Below, piece by piece: positions 1 to 5,697 of a DNA stretch of 8,032 bases. The position numbers and the translations under genes were made by a program. The stretch is from Acidobacteriota bacterium (GTDB taxonomy: Bacteria; Acidobacteriota; Terriglobia; Terriglobales; Acidobacteriaceae). A model generated the notes under the pieces. The model saw only the letters and a list, made by a program, of their open reading frames with translations. It was not told where the DNA came from and ran no database searches. Numbering within the stretch: the stretch's first letter is position 1; each line of letters starts with the position of its first letter. The stretch covers positions 1-8,032 of the forward strand of contig QHZV01000156.1 of assembly GCA_003224785.1 (NCBI GenBank). Direction: 5' to 3'.

Positions 1-172
1 CTCAGTGATACTTTCGGGTTGGACGGACCTGCGGGCGTATTTGGCTGAAGTTCGGCCGCTTCAAGTCGTCGCTATGCTACCCGCAAGTCCATGTACCATA
101 AGCTTTTAACCCTCGAAGTGCAATGACTTCGGTAACTTTCGCCACCTCGTCTAGCCATGTAGTCTGCCTTTG

Positions 173-532
173 ATGTCCAACGAATCAGTCAATTCTAGTG
201 GTGCTGCCAAAGCTGTACGGTCGCGCTATTCCGAAGTGCAGGGCGCTGCGCGTTTTCCCGTCAAACTCCCGATTCATTTGAAGTCGCAAACCGGCGAGTC
301 TGACACGGAGAGTGACAACATCTCCGCGAATGGCGTGCTGTTCCATCACGACGTGGATATGCCGATCGGCTCGACGGTTGATTTCACGATCTCGCTTCCC
401 GCGGAAGTTGTGGGAGCCGAGGCGGACGTGAAGGTCGAGTGCCGGGGACGCGTGGTTCGCGCTGATGATGCACAAGATGGACGGCGCGGCGTCGCAGTAG
501 TGATTGACGAATATCGTTTCGAACGCCGGTAA
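173..532 (+). CDS. PilZ-domain protein (putative c-di-GMP receptor)
   Basis: A 119-residue stand-alone PilZ-type protein, probably cytoplasmic, since no signal peptide or membrane segment is visible. PilZ domains bind cyclic di-GMP through an RxxxR motif followed by (D/N)xSxxG. Here the second motif is clear as NISANG at residues 49-54. The first is degenerate: R27-F-P-V-K31, with Lys where the second Arg is expected. The rest alternates hydrophobic residues like a small beta-barrel (LPIHL, TVDFTISLP, ECRGRVVRA, GVAVVIDEYRF). ATG 173 is preferred over an in-frame TTG at 170; neither has a good Shine-Dalgarno, and an in-frame TAG at 152-154 blocks extension past about 155. It lies upstream of the regulator on the same strand, separated by a hairpin element, so co-transcription is uncertain. 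The fold call is fairly sure; c-di-GMP binding is an inference weakened by the Arg-to-Lys change. Confidence 0.88.
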   Translation: MSNESVNSSGAAKAVRSRYSEVQGAARFPVKLPIHLKSQTGESDTESDNISANGVLFHHDVDMPIGSTVDFTISLPAEVVGAEADVKVECRGRVVRADDAQDGRRGVAVVIDEYRFERR

Positions 533-533
533 A

Positions 534-610
534 GTTCGAGAACGGGCGGACATGAGTGTCCTGTCCCGCACGGGCAAAGGCGTTGGACAAGAATGTCCAA
601 CCCACATAGG
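534..610. repeat. Intergenic element with stacked GGACA/TGTCC hairpins
   Basis: This gap between the PilZ gene and the regulator is packed with short inverted repeats. They are GTTC-GA-GAAC (534-543), GGACA-TGAG-TGTCC (548-561), CCCG-CA-CGGG (565-574) and TTGGACA-AGAA-TGTCCAA (583-600), the last a perfect 7-bp stem with a 4-base loop. The unit resembles a dispersed intergenic element that I associate with acidobacterial genomes, which on its reverse strand yields spurious peptides such as VGWTFLSN and GQDTHVRPF. Only one copy is in this window, so the dispersed nature is recalled rather than shown. An ATG at 593-595 lies in the loop and 3' arm of the last hairpin and should not be taken as the start of the downstream gene. 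It may act on mRNA structure, as a weak terminator, or be a passive REP-like sequence. Confidence 0.6.
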
Positions 611-640
611 CAACCGATGGCAAGCGCTGCTTTGAGCACG

Positions 641-644
641 GGAG
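641..644 (+). promoter_or_regulatory. Shine-Dalgarno supporting a GTG start at 653
   Basis: GGAG, within GGGAGAA, lies 8 bases before GTG 653, the best-spaced ribosome site among the candidate starts of the regulator. ATG 593 is inside a hairpin, ATG 617 has only AGG 6 bases upstream, and ATG 668 has no good site. Confidence 0.5.
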
Positions 645-652
645 AACCGAGA

Positions 653-1426
653 GTGGCCCCTCCTTCCATGGAGACCAGGGAACAGTTTATTCGTGTGATC
701 GTGGCCGACTCGCAAGCGATCTTCCGCGCCGGGTTGCGCAAAATTTTTGCTGTAGAAGACGACATCCGCGTTGTGGGACAGGCGGAGACGCTCGATCAGG
801 CAATCGCTGCCGCGAAAAAATTCTCCGCTGAAATTTTGATCTTCGAAGCTGCATTGGCCCAGAATCCTGTCGAGTCCGCGCAGGAAATCATGAAACAGGC
901 GCCCGCGCTGCGGCTGGCTGTAGTCACCGAAACGCCGGACCAGGAGCTGACCTTAGAGCTTTTCCGCCGCGGCGTGCACACCATCGTTTCGCGCGAAATT
1001 GATTCTGACTTGTTTGTGGATTGCCTGCGCAGCATTGCAAACGGAGAACCCTGGCTCGAGCCGCATGCGGTGAAGTGGGTGCTCGAAGCTTATCGCTCGC
1101 ACGGTGCCCGGCCGCACGGAACGCGAACTAAGGTCCAGCTCACGCCAAAAGAATCCTTAATCGTTTCCTGCGTCACGCAGGGGATGAAGAACAAAGAGAT
1201 CGCGGCCCGCGTAGGAACAACCGAGCAGGTGGTCAAGAATTATCTGCGCAAAGTCTATGACAAGCTGGGCGTGGCCGATCGGCTGGAGCTTGCACTGTAC
1301 TGCTTGAATAATCGGGTAGTGCTGGATGTGAAGCAGGCTGCACCGGCTCAGACAGCACAAGGTTCGGAACCTGCCAAAGATCAGGCACTGCAGCCAACCG
1401 CTGAAGAGGTCAAGAAGCCCTCGTAG
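653..1426 (+). CDS. Atypical NarL/LuxR-type response regulator
   Basis: A two-domain transcription regulator: receiver-like domain (about residues 12-135 counting from GTG 653), then a LuxR-type helix-turn-helix (about 161-216), then a 34-residue Ala/Gln/Glu/Pro-rich tail. The HTH is typical: LTPKE, then GMKNKEIAARVGTTEQVVKN, then KVYDKLGVADR. The receiver is not typical. The acidic pair reads D19-S20, the strand that should end in the phosphoacceptor Asp reads ILIFE65 (GAA at 845-847), the conserved Thr is present (T92), and the conserved Lys is Arg (VSR114). Glu for Asp often mimics the phosphorylated state, so the protein may act without a kinase; that is inference. No histidine kinase is adjacent. 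The start is uncertain: GTG 653 has the best ribosome site, ATG 617 would give 269 residues, ATG 668 would give 252, and ATG 593 is rejected. The gene follows the PilZ gene on the same strand. Confidence 0.92.
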   Translation: MAPPSMETREQFIRVIVADSQAIFRAGLRKIFAVEDDIRVVGQAETLDQAIAAAKKFSAEILIFEAALAQNPVESAQEIMKQAPALRLAVVTETPDQELTLELFRRGVHTIVSREIDSDLFVDCLRSIANGEPWLEPHAVKWVLEAYRSHGARPHGTRTKVQLTPKESLIVSCVTQGMKNKEIAARVGTTEQVVKNYLRKVYDKLGVADRLELALYCLNNRVVLDVKQAAPAQTAQGSEPAKDQALQPTAEEVKKPS

Positions 1427-1536
1427 TTGCGTTTTCCCGTTTCTTTTCCTCTAATCAACTGCTCATTTTTGTCCGCAAGTTGCGGGAGGCAGTTCGTGCC
1501 CATAGAATCAAAGAGCAGTCCTTCCCAAAAAACGCC

Positions 1537-1626
1537 GGAGAGATGGCCGAGTGGCTGAAGGCGCACGCTTGGAAAGCGTGTTTAGGGGAAACTCTAACGT
1601 GGGTTCGAATCCCACTCTCTCCGCCA
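1537..1626 (+). tRNA. tRNA-Ser (anticodon GGA)
   Basis: A complete class II tRNA of 90 bases. The acceptor stem is GGAGAGA (1537-1543) with TCTCTCC (1616-1622), G1623 is the discriminator and CCA is encoded at 1624-1626. The anticodon arm is CACGC-TTGGAAA-GCGTG with anticodon GGA at 1571-1573, reading serine codons UCC and UCU. The long variable arm (1581-1598) pairs TTAG with CTAA, as expected for tRNA-Ser. The T arm is GTGGG-TTCGAAT-CCCAC (1599-1615). Open frames crossing it on either strand are artefacts. It stands alone, not in a tRNA cluster. Confidence 0.98.
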
Positions 1627-1756
1627 TCTTTCACCCGCAGGCCTACTGACAATTTCTGGAGTGGATGATCTTCAGCTGCACGCACTCGAGACGACCCACA
1701 CTAAAGACCGCGCAGGGCGAGTAGTGGAAGAACCGGCGAGCACGAGGCGGTTTAGA

Positions 1757-1787
1757 AATTTGGTAAGCCGGCTTGGCTTCCGAAATT
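1757..1787. repeat. Imperfect 13-bp inverted repeat
   Basis: AATTTGGTAAGCC (1757-1769) and GGCTTCCGAAATT (1775-1787) pair at 11 of 13 positions around a 5-base loop. AAGCCGGCTT (1765-1774) is itself a perfect 10-base palindrome, so two alternative stems compete. No T-run follows directly on the + strand, so it is not a classic terminator. It could be an operator, an RNA structure 3' of the tRNA transcript, or chance. Confidence 0.45.
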
Positions 1788-2045
1788 CGTACAGTGTTTC
1801 CTGTATTCCCCTCTTAGGCAACCACCTAACCTTCTACATACATCTACAGCGCCGCACCACCTAGATCAGCAATCCGTACGAGTGCACCATTTTACTGAAC
1901 AAAAAAATATTGTCCGGGAGATTGGAACTGCTATTCTAAGGCTTCTTCCTGGTTCCTCCTCTCCATTGCTATGGCCGGAATGCCAGAGAAATTATCTGGA
2001 TTGTGGTAGCAACTCGCCCGGACAGGGAAGAAGCATTTCCGCGTT

Positions 2046-2049
2046 GGAG
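2046..2049 (+). promoter_or_regulatory. Shine-Dalgarno fixing the start at ATG 2060
   Basis: GGAG lies 10 bases before ATG 2060. This selects the start that puts a signal peptide at the very N-terminus, rather than the upstream in-frame start at 2003, which would precede it with 19 hydrophilic residues. Confidence 0.6.
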
Positions 2050-2059
2050 TTTTCAGTAT

Positions 2060-2491
2060 ATGAAGTCGCTTGTGGTAACTCTGTTTTTTCTCTCCTCCTA
2101 CACTTTCGCCTCTACCTCAAACGGGATTATCACGATTACGGCTCCGGCGAATGGCAGCACGGACGCAACGCCGGTGACCGTTACCGCCAATGCGGTTCCT
2201 CCTCCGACGTGCCCAGCCGGGATCGCCTCGATGAGGGTTTATCCGACAGCCTCCAATTTGCTGTTCAAGGTCTCGGCCGCCAGTTTCAGCCAGTCCTTTA
2301 TCCTGAATCCGGGCAGCTATCCCAATTTCATCGTTCAGGAATTCGATAAGTGTGGCACTACCTACGCCCCCGGCGGTCACCACTTGGGGCTATGGCACTC
2401 GGCGAAACAACGTGACTACGGCCGAGTACATACTCACACCGACCAACGTGAATACCGCGACCTTCAAAAAGTTATTTTCATATGGTGTTAG
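2060..2491 (+). CDS. N-terminal piece of secreted Ig-like/PQQ-propeller protein (frame-shifted)
   Basis: This frame begins with a signal peptide: MKS, then a hydrophobic core VVTLFFLSSY and a likely cleavage after TFA (about residue 17). An Ig-like domain follows, with TITAPANGST...TPVTVTANA near residues 24-44 and FILNPGSYPNFIVQEFDKCG near residues 80-99. The meaningful protein ends around 2371. Beyond that the frame reads nonsense (GGHHLGLWHSAKQ) to a TAG at 2489-2491, while the adjacent frame picks up a convincing continuation. Removing one C from the C5 run at 2367-2371 gives CGTTYAPAVTTWGYGT with no break, joining this piece to the propeller and giving a protein of about 596 residues. 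The piece is therefore the 5' part of one gene, not a separate gene. Causes could be a sequencing or assembly indel, a real mutation, or +1 frameshifting. Confidence 0.75.
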   Translation: MKSLVVTLFFLSSYTFASTSNGIITITAPANGSTDATPVTVTANAVPPPTCPAGIASMRVYPTASNLLFKVSAASFSQSFILNPGSYPNFIVQEFDKCGTTYAPGGHHLGLWHSAKQRDYGRVHTHTDQREYRDLQKVIFIWC

Positions 2492-3851
2492 CGGCTACAT
2501 CTATGGACAGCCATTATTTGTTCCGCGGTTGTTGGTCAATGGTGCAACACACAACGTGGTTTACGTCGCGAGCGAAGGCAATAATGTCTATGCATTCGAT
2601 GCGGACGGTAAAGGTCTGTTGTGGAAGACAAGTTTCGGCTCAACCGTTCCCTGCGGCAACATCAGTGGTTGCGGCGTAGCGCCTGTCATCGGGATTACGG
2701 CTACCCCGGTTATTGATACTGCCCTCGGAAACATCTATGTTGCAAACCGGCAGTTCAATTCCACGACGGGAGCATATTCGCATATGCTCCACTCTCTTAA
2801 CATGCTTACCGGCACTGAGAATGCGGGAAGTCCGGTGACCATTACGGGGAGCGTTGCTGGAACTGGATACGATGCGGTAAACGGCACGGTTAAGTTCAAT
2901 CCAAAAACCGCAAGCGACCGTTCGGCGCTACTCGAACTGAACGGCACGATCTACGTTGCCTTCGCTTCCTATGGTGATACAGACCCATATCACGGCTGGA
3001 TATTCGGCTATTCCGCCAGCAGTTTGGCACAAACGGCAGTGTTTAATGCCACCCCGAACGGCGCACAAGGAAGCATTTGGGGCGCCCACTTGGCTTCGGA
3101 CGGCACTTTCATATACACCGTCACCGGGAATGGAACATGGGACAGGGGCCCGGACTGGGGCGACTCGTACCTAAAGTTGTCGCCAGCCAGCGGATCTCTT
3201 TCGATTGCCGATTTCTTCACCCCCTTTAACGTTTCCGCCCTGACCGCGAATGACCGGGACCTTGGATCGGGGTTGGCGACTCTGCTGCCACCACTTGGGT
3301 CTAGTCCATTTCCAAACGTAATGATTGGAGCGGGAAAGGAAGGCCGCATCTACGTCGTTAATCGTGACAACATGGGGCAGTTCAACTCCGCCTGTGACTG
3401 CCAAATTGTTCAATCGATCCCAAATGCAGTGGGAGTGGCTACGAATACTGCTGATTTGGAGCGCAATTTCAGTACTCCGGCATATTGGAATGGGAATGTG
3501 TATTTTTCCGGGACCAACGATCCCATAAAACGATTTGTGCTGAATACCAAGACCAGCAAATTAAACACAACACCGTCTGACGTTTCGCCTACAACCTATG
3601 CCTTTCCCGGAAGTAGCCCTGTGGTCTCAGGAAACGGAAATGGTAGCGGTATTTTGTGGGCAGTGGAAAAAGGCGCGAGCGTGCTGCACGCCTATGACGC
3701 GACCAAGGTGTCAAGGGAGTTGTACAACAGCAATCAAAACGCTACGCGCGATAGTTTGGGCCAAGCGATCAAGTTTGCTCCGCCGCTGGTTATCAATGGG
3801 AAGGTGTATATCGGGACGCGTAGTTCTTTAGTCGTGTATGGAAACTTCTAG
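2352..3851 (+). CDS. PQQ-like beta-propeller domain of a secreted protein
   Basis: This is the main body of the propeller protein. The frame opens with a GTG at 2352, but the natural start is the signal-peptide ATG at 2060 in the other frame; in-frame sense from this piece probably begins near 2372. The pattern is that of PQQ/quinoprotein-like repeats. ILTPTNVNTATFKKLFSY (27-44) leads into blade 1, NVVYVASEGNNVYAFDADG (68-86) followed by LLW. Later blades include TPVIDTALGNIYVAN and ILWAVEKGASVLHAYDATK (434-452), and the protein ends APPLVINGKVYIGTRSSLVVYGNF. These AFDA..G...W and YDAT repeats define the fold. I see no cytochrome c CxxCH motif, so electron transfer as in alcohol dehydrogenases is unlikely; such proteins in acidobacteria are usually uncharacterised extracellular or surface proteins. 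A stem-loop at 3931-3956 follows. The fold is certain; substrate and function are unknown. Confidence 0.9.
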   Translation: MALPTPPAVTTWGYGTRRNNVTTAEYILTPTNVNTATFKKLFSYGVSGYIYGQPLFVPRLLVNGATHNVVYVASEGNNVYAFDADGKGLLWKTSFGSTVPCGNISGCGVAPVIGITATPVIDTALGNIYVANRQFNSTTGAYSHMLHSLNMLTGTENAGSPVTITGSVAGTGYDAVNGTVKFNPKTASDRSALLELNGTIYVAFASYGDTDPYHGWIFGYSASSLAQTAVFNATPNGAQGSIWGAHLASDGTFIYTVTGNGTWDRGPDWGDSYLKLSPASGSLSIADFFTPFNVSALTANDRDLGSGLATLLPPLGSSPFPNVMIGAGKEGRIYVVNRDNMGQFNSACDCQIVQSIPNAVGVATNTADLERNFSTPAYWNGNVYFSGTNDPIKRFVLNTKTSKLNTTPSDVSPTTYAFPGSSPVVSGNGNGSGILWAVEKGASVLHAYDATKVSRELYNSNQNATRDSLGQAIKFAPPLVINGKVYIGTRSSLVVYGNF

Positions 3852-3930
3852 CGAGTAGATATTGCGGTCTTAAGGTGCGGTGCTGAATCAAATACAAGAG
3901 GTTACGCCACGCTACGAACTGGCGATGCGG

Positions 3931-3956
3931 CGGGGTGTTGAAGGCTAAACACCCCG
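3931..3956. terminator. Stem-loop between convergent genes
   Basis: CGGGGTGTT (3931-3939) and AACACCCCG (3948-3956) form a perfect 9-bp stem with an 8-base loop. It sits in the gap between the convergent propeller and Ig/jelly-roll genes, as expected of a shared terminator. Neither strand has a T-run after the stem, so it may halt RNA polymerase weakly or protect 3' ends rather than act as a canonical intrinsic terminator. Confidence 0.6.
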
Positions 3957-3965
3957 TCCGAACCT

Positions 3966-4949
3966 TCACCAAAGCGTGATCTTGAGATTATCCACCCAGG
4001 CGTAATAGGAATCTCCAGATCGATTTCCATCCATCTGAACATGGACGCCGAAGCTGTTGGAGCTTGTGCCACTTTTTGGATTGAAAGACTTGTTGATCGT
4101 ATGGGTCACGCCATTGTGTGTGAGCGACAGAAACACAGCTTTTCCGTTATTGATTTCGGTCTGGACCGTCAGGTGTTCCCAGGTGTTGGCGGCCGGCCGC
4201 TTGCAAGGAATGCTGGTTGCAACCCACTGAGAGCCCGCCGTGTCCCAGACGCTGAACACGCCTTTGTAGTACGAGCATTGCACCGAGAACTTGTACCACT
4301 TGGTGCCTATATGTTTGTTGGACGAGAATTCAACTCCCTGAGAACTCCACGGGCTGCTTAATTGGAAGCTTGTCTCAAGCTTGAAGTGGGTAGCGGAGCT
4401 TGTTCCGAGCTTAATCGGCCACAGACAGTTGTTGAACTGTCCAGTCGGATCGAGATGGAACCTGCCTGAAGTTCCATCGAGCGACGGTGAGGAAATGAGG
4501 GTCGGTTTCGAACTGCAATTTGGATTGCCCTGGTCGGGGTACATGTACCAGCCCGACTTCTCCTCAATATGACTGATGGATGAAGTGCCTCCCGATGTGC
4601 TCATAGCGATCCCGGGGTCAGGCACTGTGGTCGCGCTTGAAGTTGAGCTCGTGCTCATCGAGGCCACTGGCGCGGAAACATCGACCGAGCGAGAGGCGGA
4701 AAGCTGAAGCCCGTCCGACTGCACGGCATTGATAGTCAGAGTGTGGTTGCCGGCGGACATTGGAACTTGAATGTCAAGGGGAGTGACCGCTTGGGGCTGG
4801 GCCACTTCCGCACCATCTAGAACGACGCTGATCGACTCGATTTGGGCAGTCGATGAAAAATTCGCTACCACGTGGACGGGGGAGCTGACTGTGCTAGAAG
4901 TCGGAGGAACCCTCCAGCATTTTTTTAGCGCTTCGCGTAGCTCCGCCAC
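3966..4949 (-). CDS. Ig-like plus concanavalin A-like (jelly-roll) surface protein, N-terminus doubtful
   Basis: A 327-residue frame from a GTG at 4949. An Ig-like domain spans about residues 14-93: VPPTSSTVSSPVHVVANFSS, then ISVVLDGAEV, then MSAGNHTLTINAVQSDG. A Ser/Thr-rich linker follows (about 94-125), then a roughly 200-residue beta-rich C-terminal domain (SGWYMYPDQG, GRFHLDP, EFSSNKHIGTKWYKFSVQC, NTWEHLTVQTEIN, ending YYAWVDNLKITLW) that resembles the concanavalin A-like lectin/glucanase fold of secreted acidobacterial proteins. Such proteins should be exported, yet the N-terminus MAELREALKKCWR is charged with no signal peptide. The frame extends upstream without ATG, GTG or TTG to a TGA near 5020. 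The 5' end is therefore probably lost or altered; a T7 run at 4920-4926 (A7 in the mRNA) is a possible indel site. It converges on the propeller gene, which shares the Ig-like module. No catalytic residues can be assigned. Confidence 0.8.
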   Translation of the reverse strand: MAELREALKKCWRVPPTSSTVSSPVHVVANFSSTAQIESISVVLDGAEVAQPQAVTPLDIQVPMSAGNHTLTINAVQSDGLQLSASRSVDVSAPVASMSTSSTSSATTVPDPGIAMSTSGGTSSISHIEEKSGWYMYPDQGNPNCSSKPTLISSPSLDGTSGRFHLDPTGQFNNCLWPIKLGTSSATHFKLETSFQLSSPWSSQGVEFSSNKHIGTKWYKFSVQCSYYKGVFSVWDTAGSQWVATSIPCKRPAANTWEHLTVQTEINNGKAVFLSLTHNGVTHTINKSFNPKSGTSSNSFGVHVQMDGNRSGDSYYAWVDNLKITLW

Positions 4950-5244
4950 GACACATCCCGAATTCAGGTGGTGGGGTGGGCTTACCCCGTCCGGCCAAAG
5001 CGAAAGAGCAAAACGTTGAAGTCAACATAAAACGGCTCCATCCAGCATGCAAGAATGATAAGTACATATTTGACTGTACGAAGGACATGTACTTTCGGGG
5101 CTTCAATTCCCCGAAAAGCGCTGGGAATACAGGAATAAAGGTGCATGCAGTCGGAATACCTACCATACCAAAATCGCGCAGGGTGGAGCACCCTCATTTG
5201 TTAGTAGCGCTAAAAGTGAACGGCCGGAACAGCTTTCTTGGCGC
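4950..5244. other. Hairpin-rich stretch without a convincing gene
   Basis: About 295 bases separate the start of the Ig/jelly-roll frame from the stop of the VOC gene. Several open frames of 70-90 residues cross it on both strands, but none has a good ribosome site, recognisable motif or distinctive composition. It contains small inverted repeats: GGGGT/ACCCC (4973-4988), GTTGA-AG-TCAAC (5015-5026), AAGTACAT/ATGTACTT with a 19-base spacer (5060-5094), TTTCGGGG/CCCCGAAA (5093-5116) and AGGGTG-GAG-CACCCT (5180-5194). It may hold the promoter region of the Ig/jelly-roll gene, a decayed upstream coding part, or dispersed repeats. Confidence 0.5.
5093..5116. repeat. Perfect 8-bp stem-loop
   Basis: TTTCGGGG (5093-5100) and CCCCGAAA (5109-5116) pair perfectly around the loop CTTCAATT. 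No T-run follows the stem on either strand, so a canonical terminator is not supported. Its left arm overlaps by two bases the right arm of a separate inverted repeat, AAGTACAT/ATGTACTT, so the two structures would compete. Confidence 0.55.
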
Positions 5245-5631
5245 CTAGTCTGCGGGCGCGTTCTCTCTGCGTTGGGCGATATGCCATAACACGCCGGATG
5301 GGTCATAAACGTATGCGACCTGCAATCCCCATGGCTGTGTCTCCGGTGCCTTAGGCGGCTGAACGCCGAACTTTCCGGGCAAGTCCAAACCCTGAATATG
5401 CGTCCACCATGCATCGAGATCATCCACCATCAGCTGCATCATGAAGTTTCCGGCCCAATCCTCTTGATAACGCCGCTGGAGAATGAATGCGCTCGGCCCA
5501 ACGCCGAAAATGGCGACGTCTCCGTCGAGGAGTTTGGAGAAGCCGAGCGCCTCGTAGAACGCGCGGCTGGTCTCGAAGTCCTTTGCGGGAAGGAATGGAC
5601 GCGCTGCCGCGGTGCCGCCTGGAATTGCCAC
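5245..5631 (-). CDS. VOC (glyoxalase/bleomycin-resistance fold) family protein
   Basis: A 128-residue single-module VOC protein, usual length for the family, cytoplasmic. The first beta-alpha unit reads ARPFLPAKDFETSRAFYEALGF (about 10-31), then DGDVAIFGVGPSAFILQRRY. The second unit reads NFMMQLMVDDLDAWWTHI (about 62-79), then PWGLQVAYVYDPSGVLWHIAQR (about 100-121). Positions that usually supply the metal ligands (His or Glu) are non-standard: no His in the first strand, Gln in MMQLMV, His rather than Glu in LWHIAQR. Classical glyoxalase I activity is therefore unlikely, and binding, antibiotic-sequestering or an uncharacterised role is possible. The GTG start at 5631 is supported by GGAGG 10 bases upstream. 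The gene lies 66 bases downstream of the interrupted SDR gene on the same strand, so co-transcription is likely. Family call firm, substrate unknown. Confidence 0.93.
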   Translation of the reverse strand: MAIPGGTAAARPFLPAKDFETSRAFYEALGFSKLLDGDVAIFGVGPSAFILQRRYQEDWAGNFMMQLMVDDLDAWWTHIQGLDLPGKFGVQPPKAPETQPWGLQVAYVYDPSGVLWHIAQRRENAPAD

Positions 5632-5641
5632 TGTGCTGTTG

Positions 5642-5646
5642 CCTCC
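5642..5646 (-). promoter_or_regulatory. Shine-Dalgarno for the VOC gene (GTG start)
   Basis: GGAGG on the minus strand lies 10 bases before GTG 5631, supporting a non-ATG start for the VOC gene. The protein then begins MAIPGGTAAARPF. Confidence 0.6.
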
Positions 5647-5697
5647 AAAATTGTTTGGCGCGAGTCTCTTTCAACCATTTAAGTGCGATGTGTCCCC

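Larger units (their letters stand above)
1627..2059. other. Long non-coding gap after the tRNA
   Basis: This 433-base stretch lies between the tRNA and the propeller gene. Short open frames are present, but none has a convincing ribosome site or recognisable protein, and the longest (1882-2349) overlaps the real gene in another frame. It holds one imperfect inverted repeat (1757-1787), annotated separately. A weak promoter-like pair, TTGTCC at 1910-1915 and TATTCT at 1932-1937 with a 16-base spacer, could drive the downstream gene, but each box matches consensus at only four of six positions. I recognise no riboswitch or small RNA. Confidence 0.5.

Noticed and set aside
2..109. An open frame from the window edge (reads SVILSGWTDLRAYLAEVRPL and ends at TAA 107-109) that vaguely resembles a receiver-domain C-terminus
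   Set aside because: Only 35 codons are visible, the resemblance is slight and an open frame of this length is expected by chance. More upstream sequence would decide.
593..616. ATG 593 as the start of the response regulator
   Set aside because: It lies inside the loop and 3' arm of a perfect hairpin of the intergenic element and has no ribosome site; better-supported starts follow.
1455..1685. Reverse-strand and forward-strand frames across the tRNA (for example one reading GESGIRTHVRVSPKHAF)
   Set aside because: This is the well-known spurious translation of a tRNA-Ser gene; the tRNA is complete.
1882..2349. 155-residue plus-strand frame
   Set aside because: It overlaps the signal peptide and Ig-like domain of the propeller gene in another frame and has no recognisable motif or ribosome site.
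4041..4361. 106-residue plus-strand frame opposite the Ig/jelly-roll gene
   Set aside because: It is a mirror frame of a well-supported coding region, with no family resemblance.
4976..5248. 90-residue plus-strand and 90-residue minus-strand frames in the hairpin-rich stretch
   Set aside because: They overlap each other, lack ribosome sites and show no protein-like motif; either would need conservation evidence.
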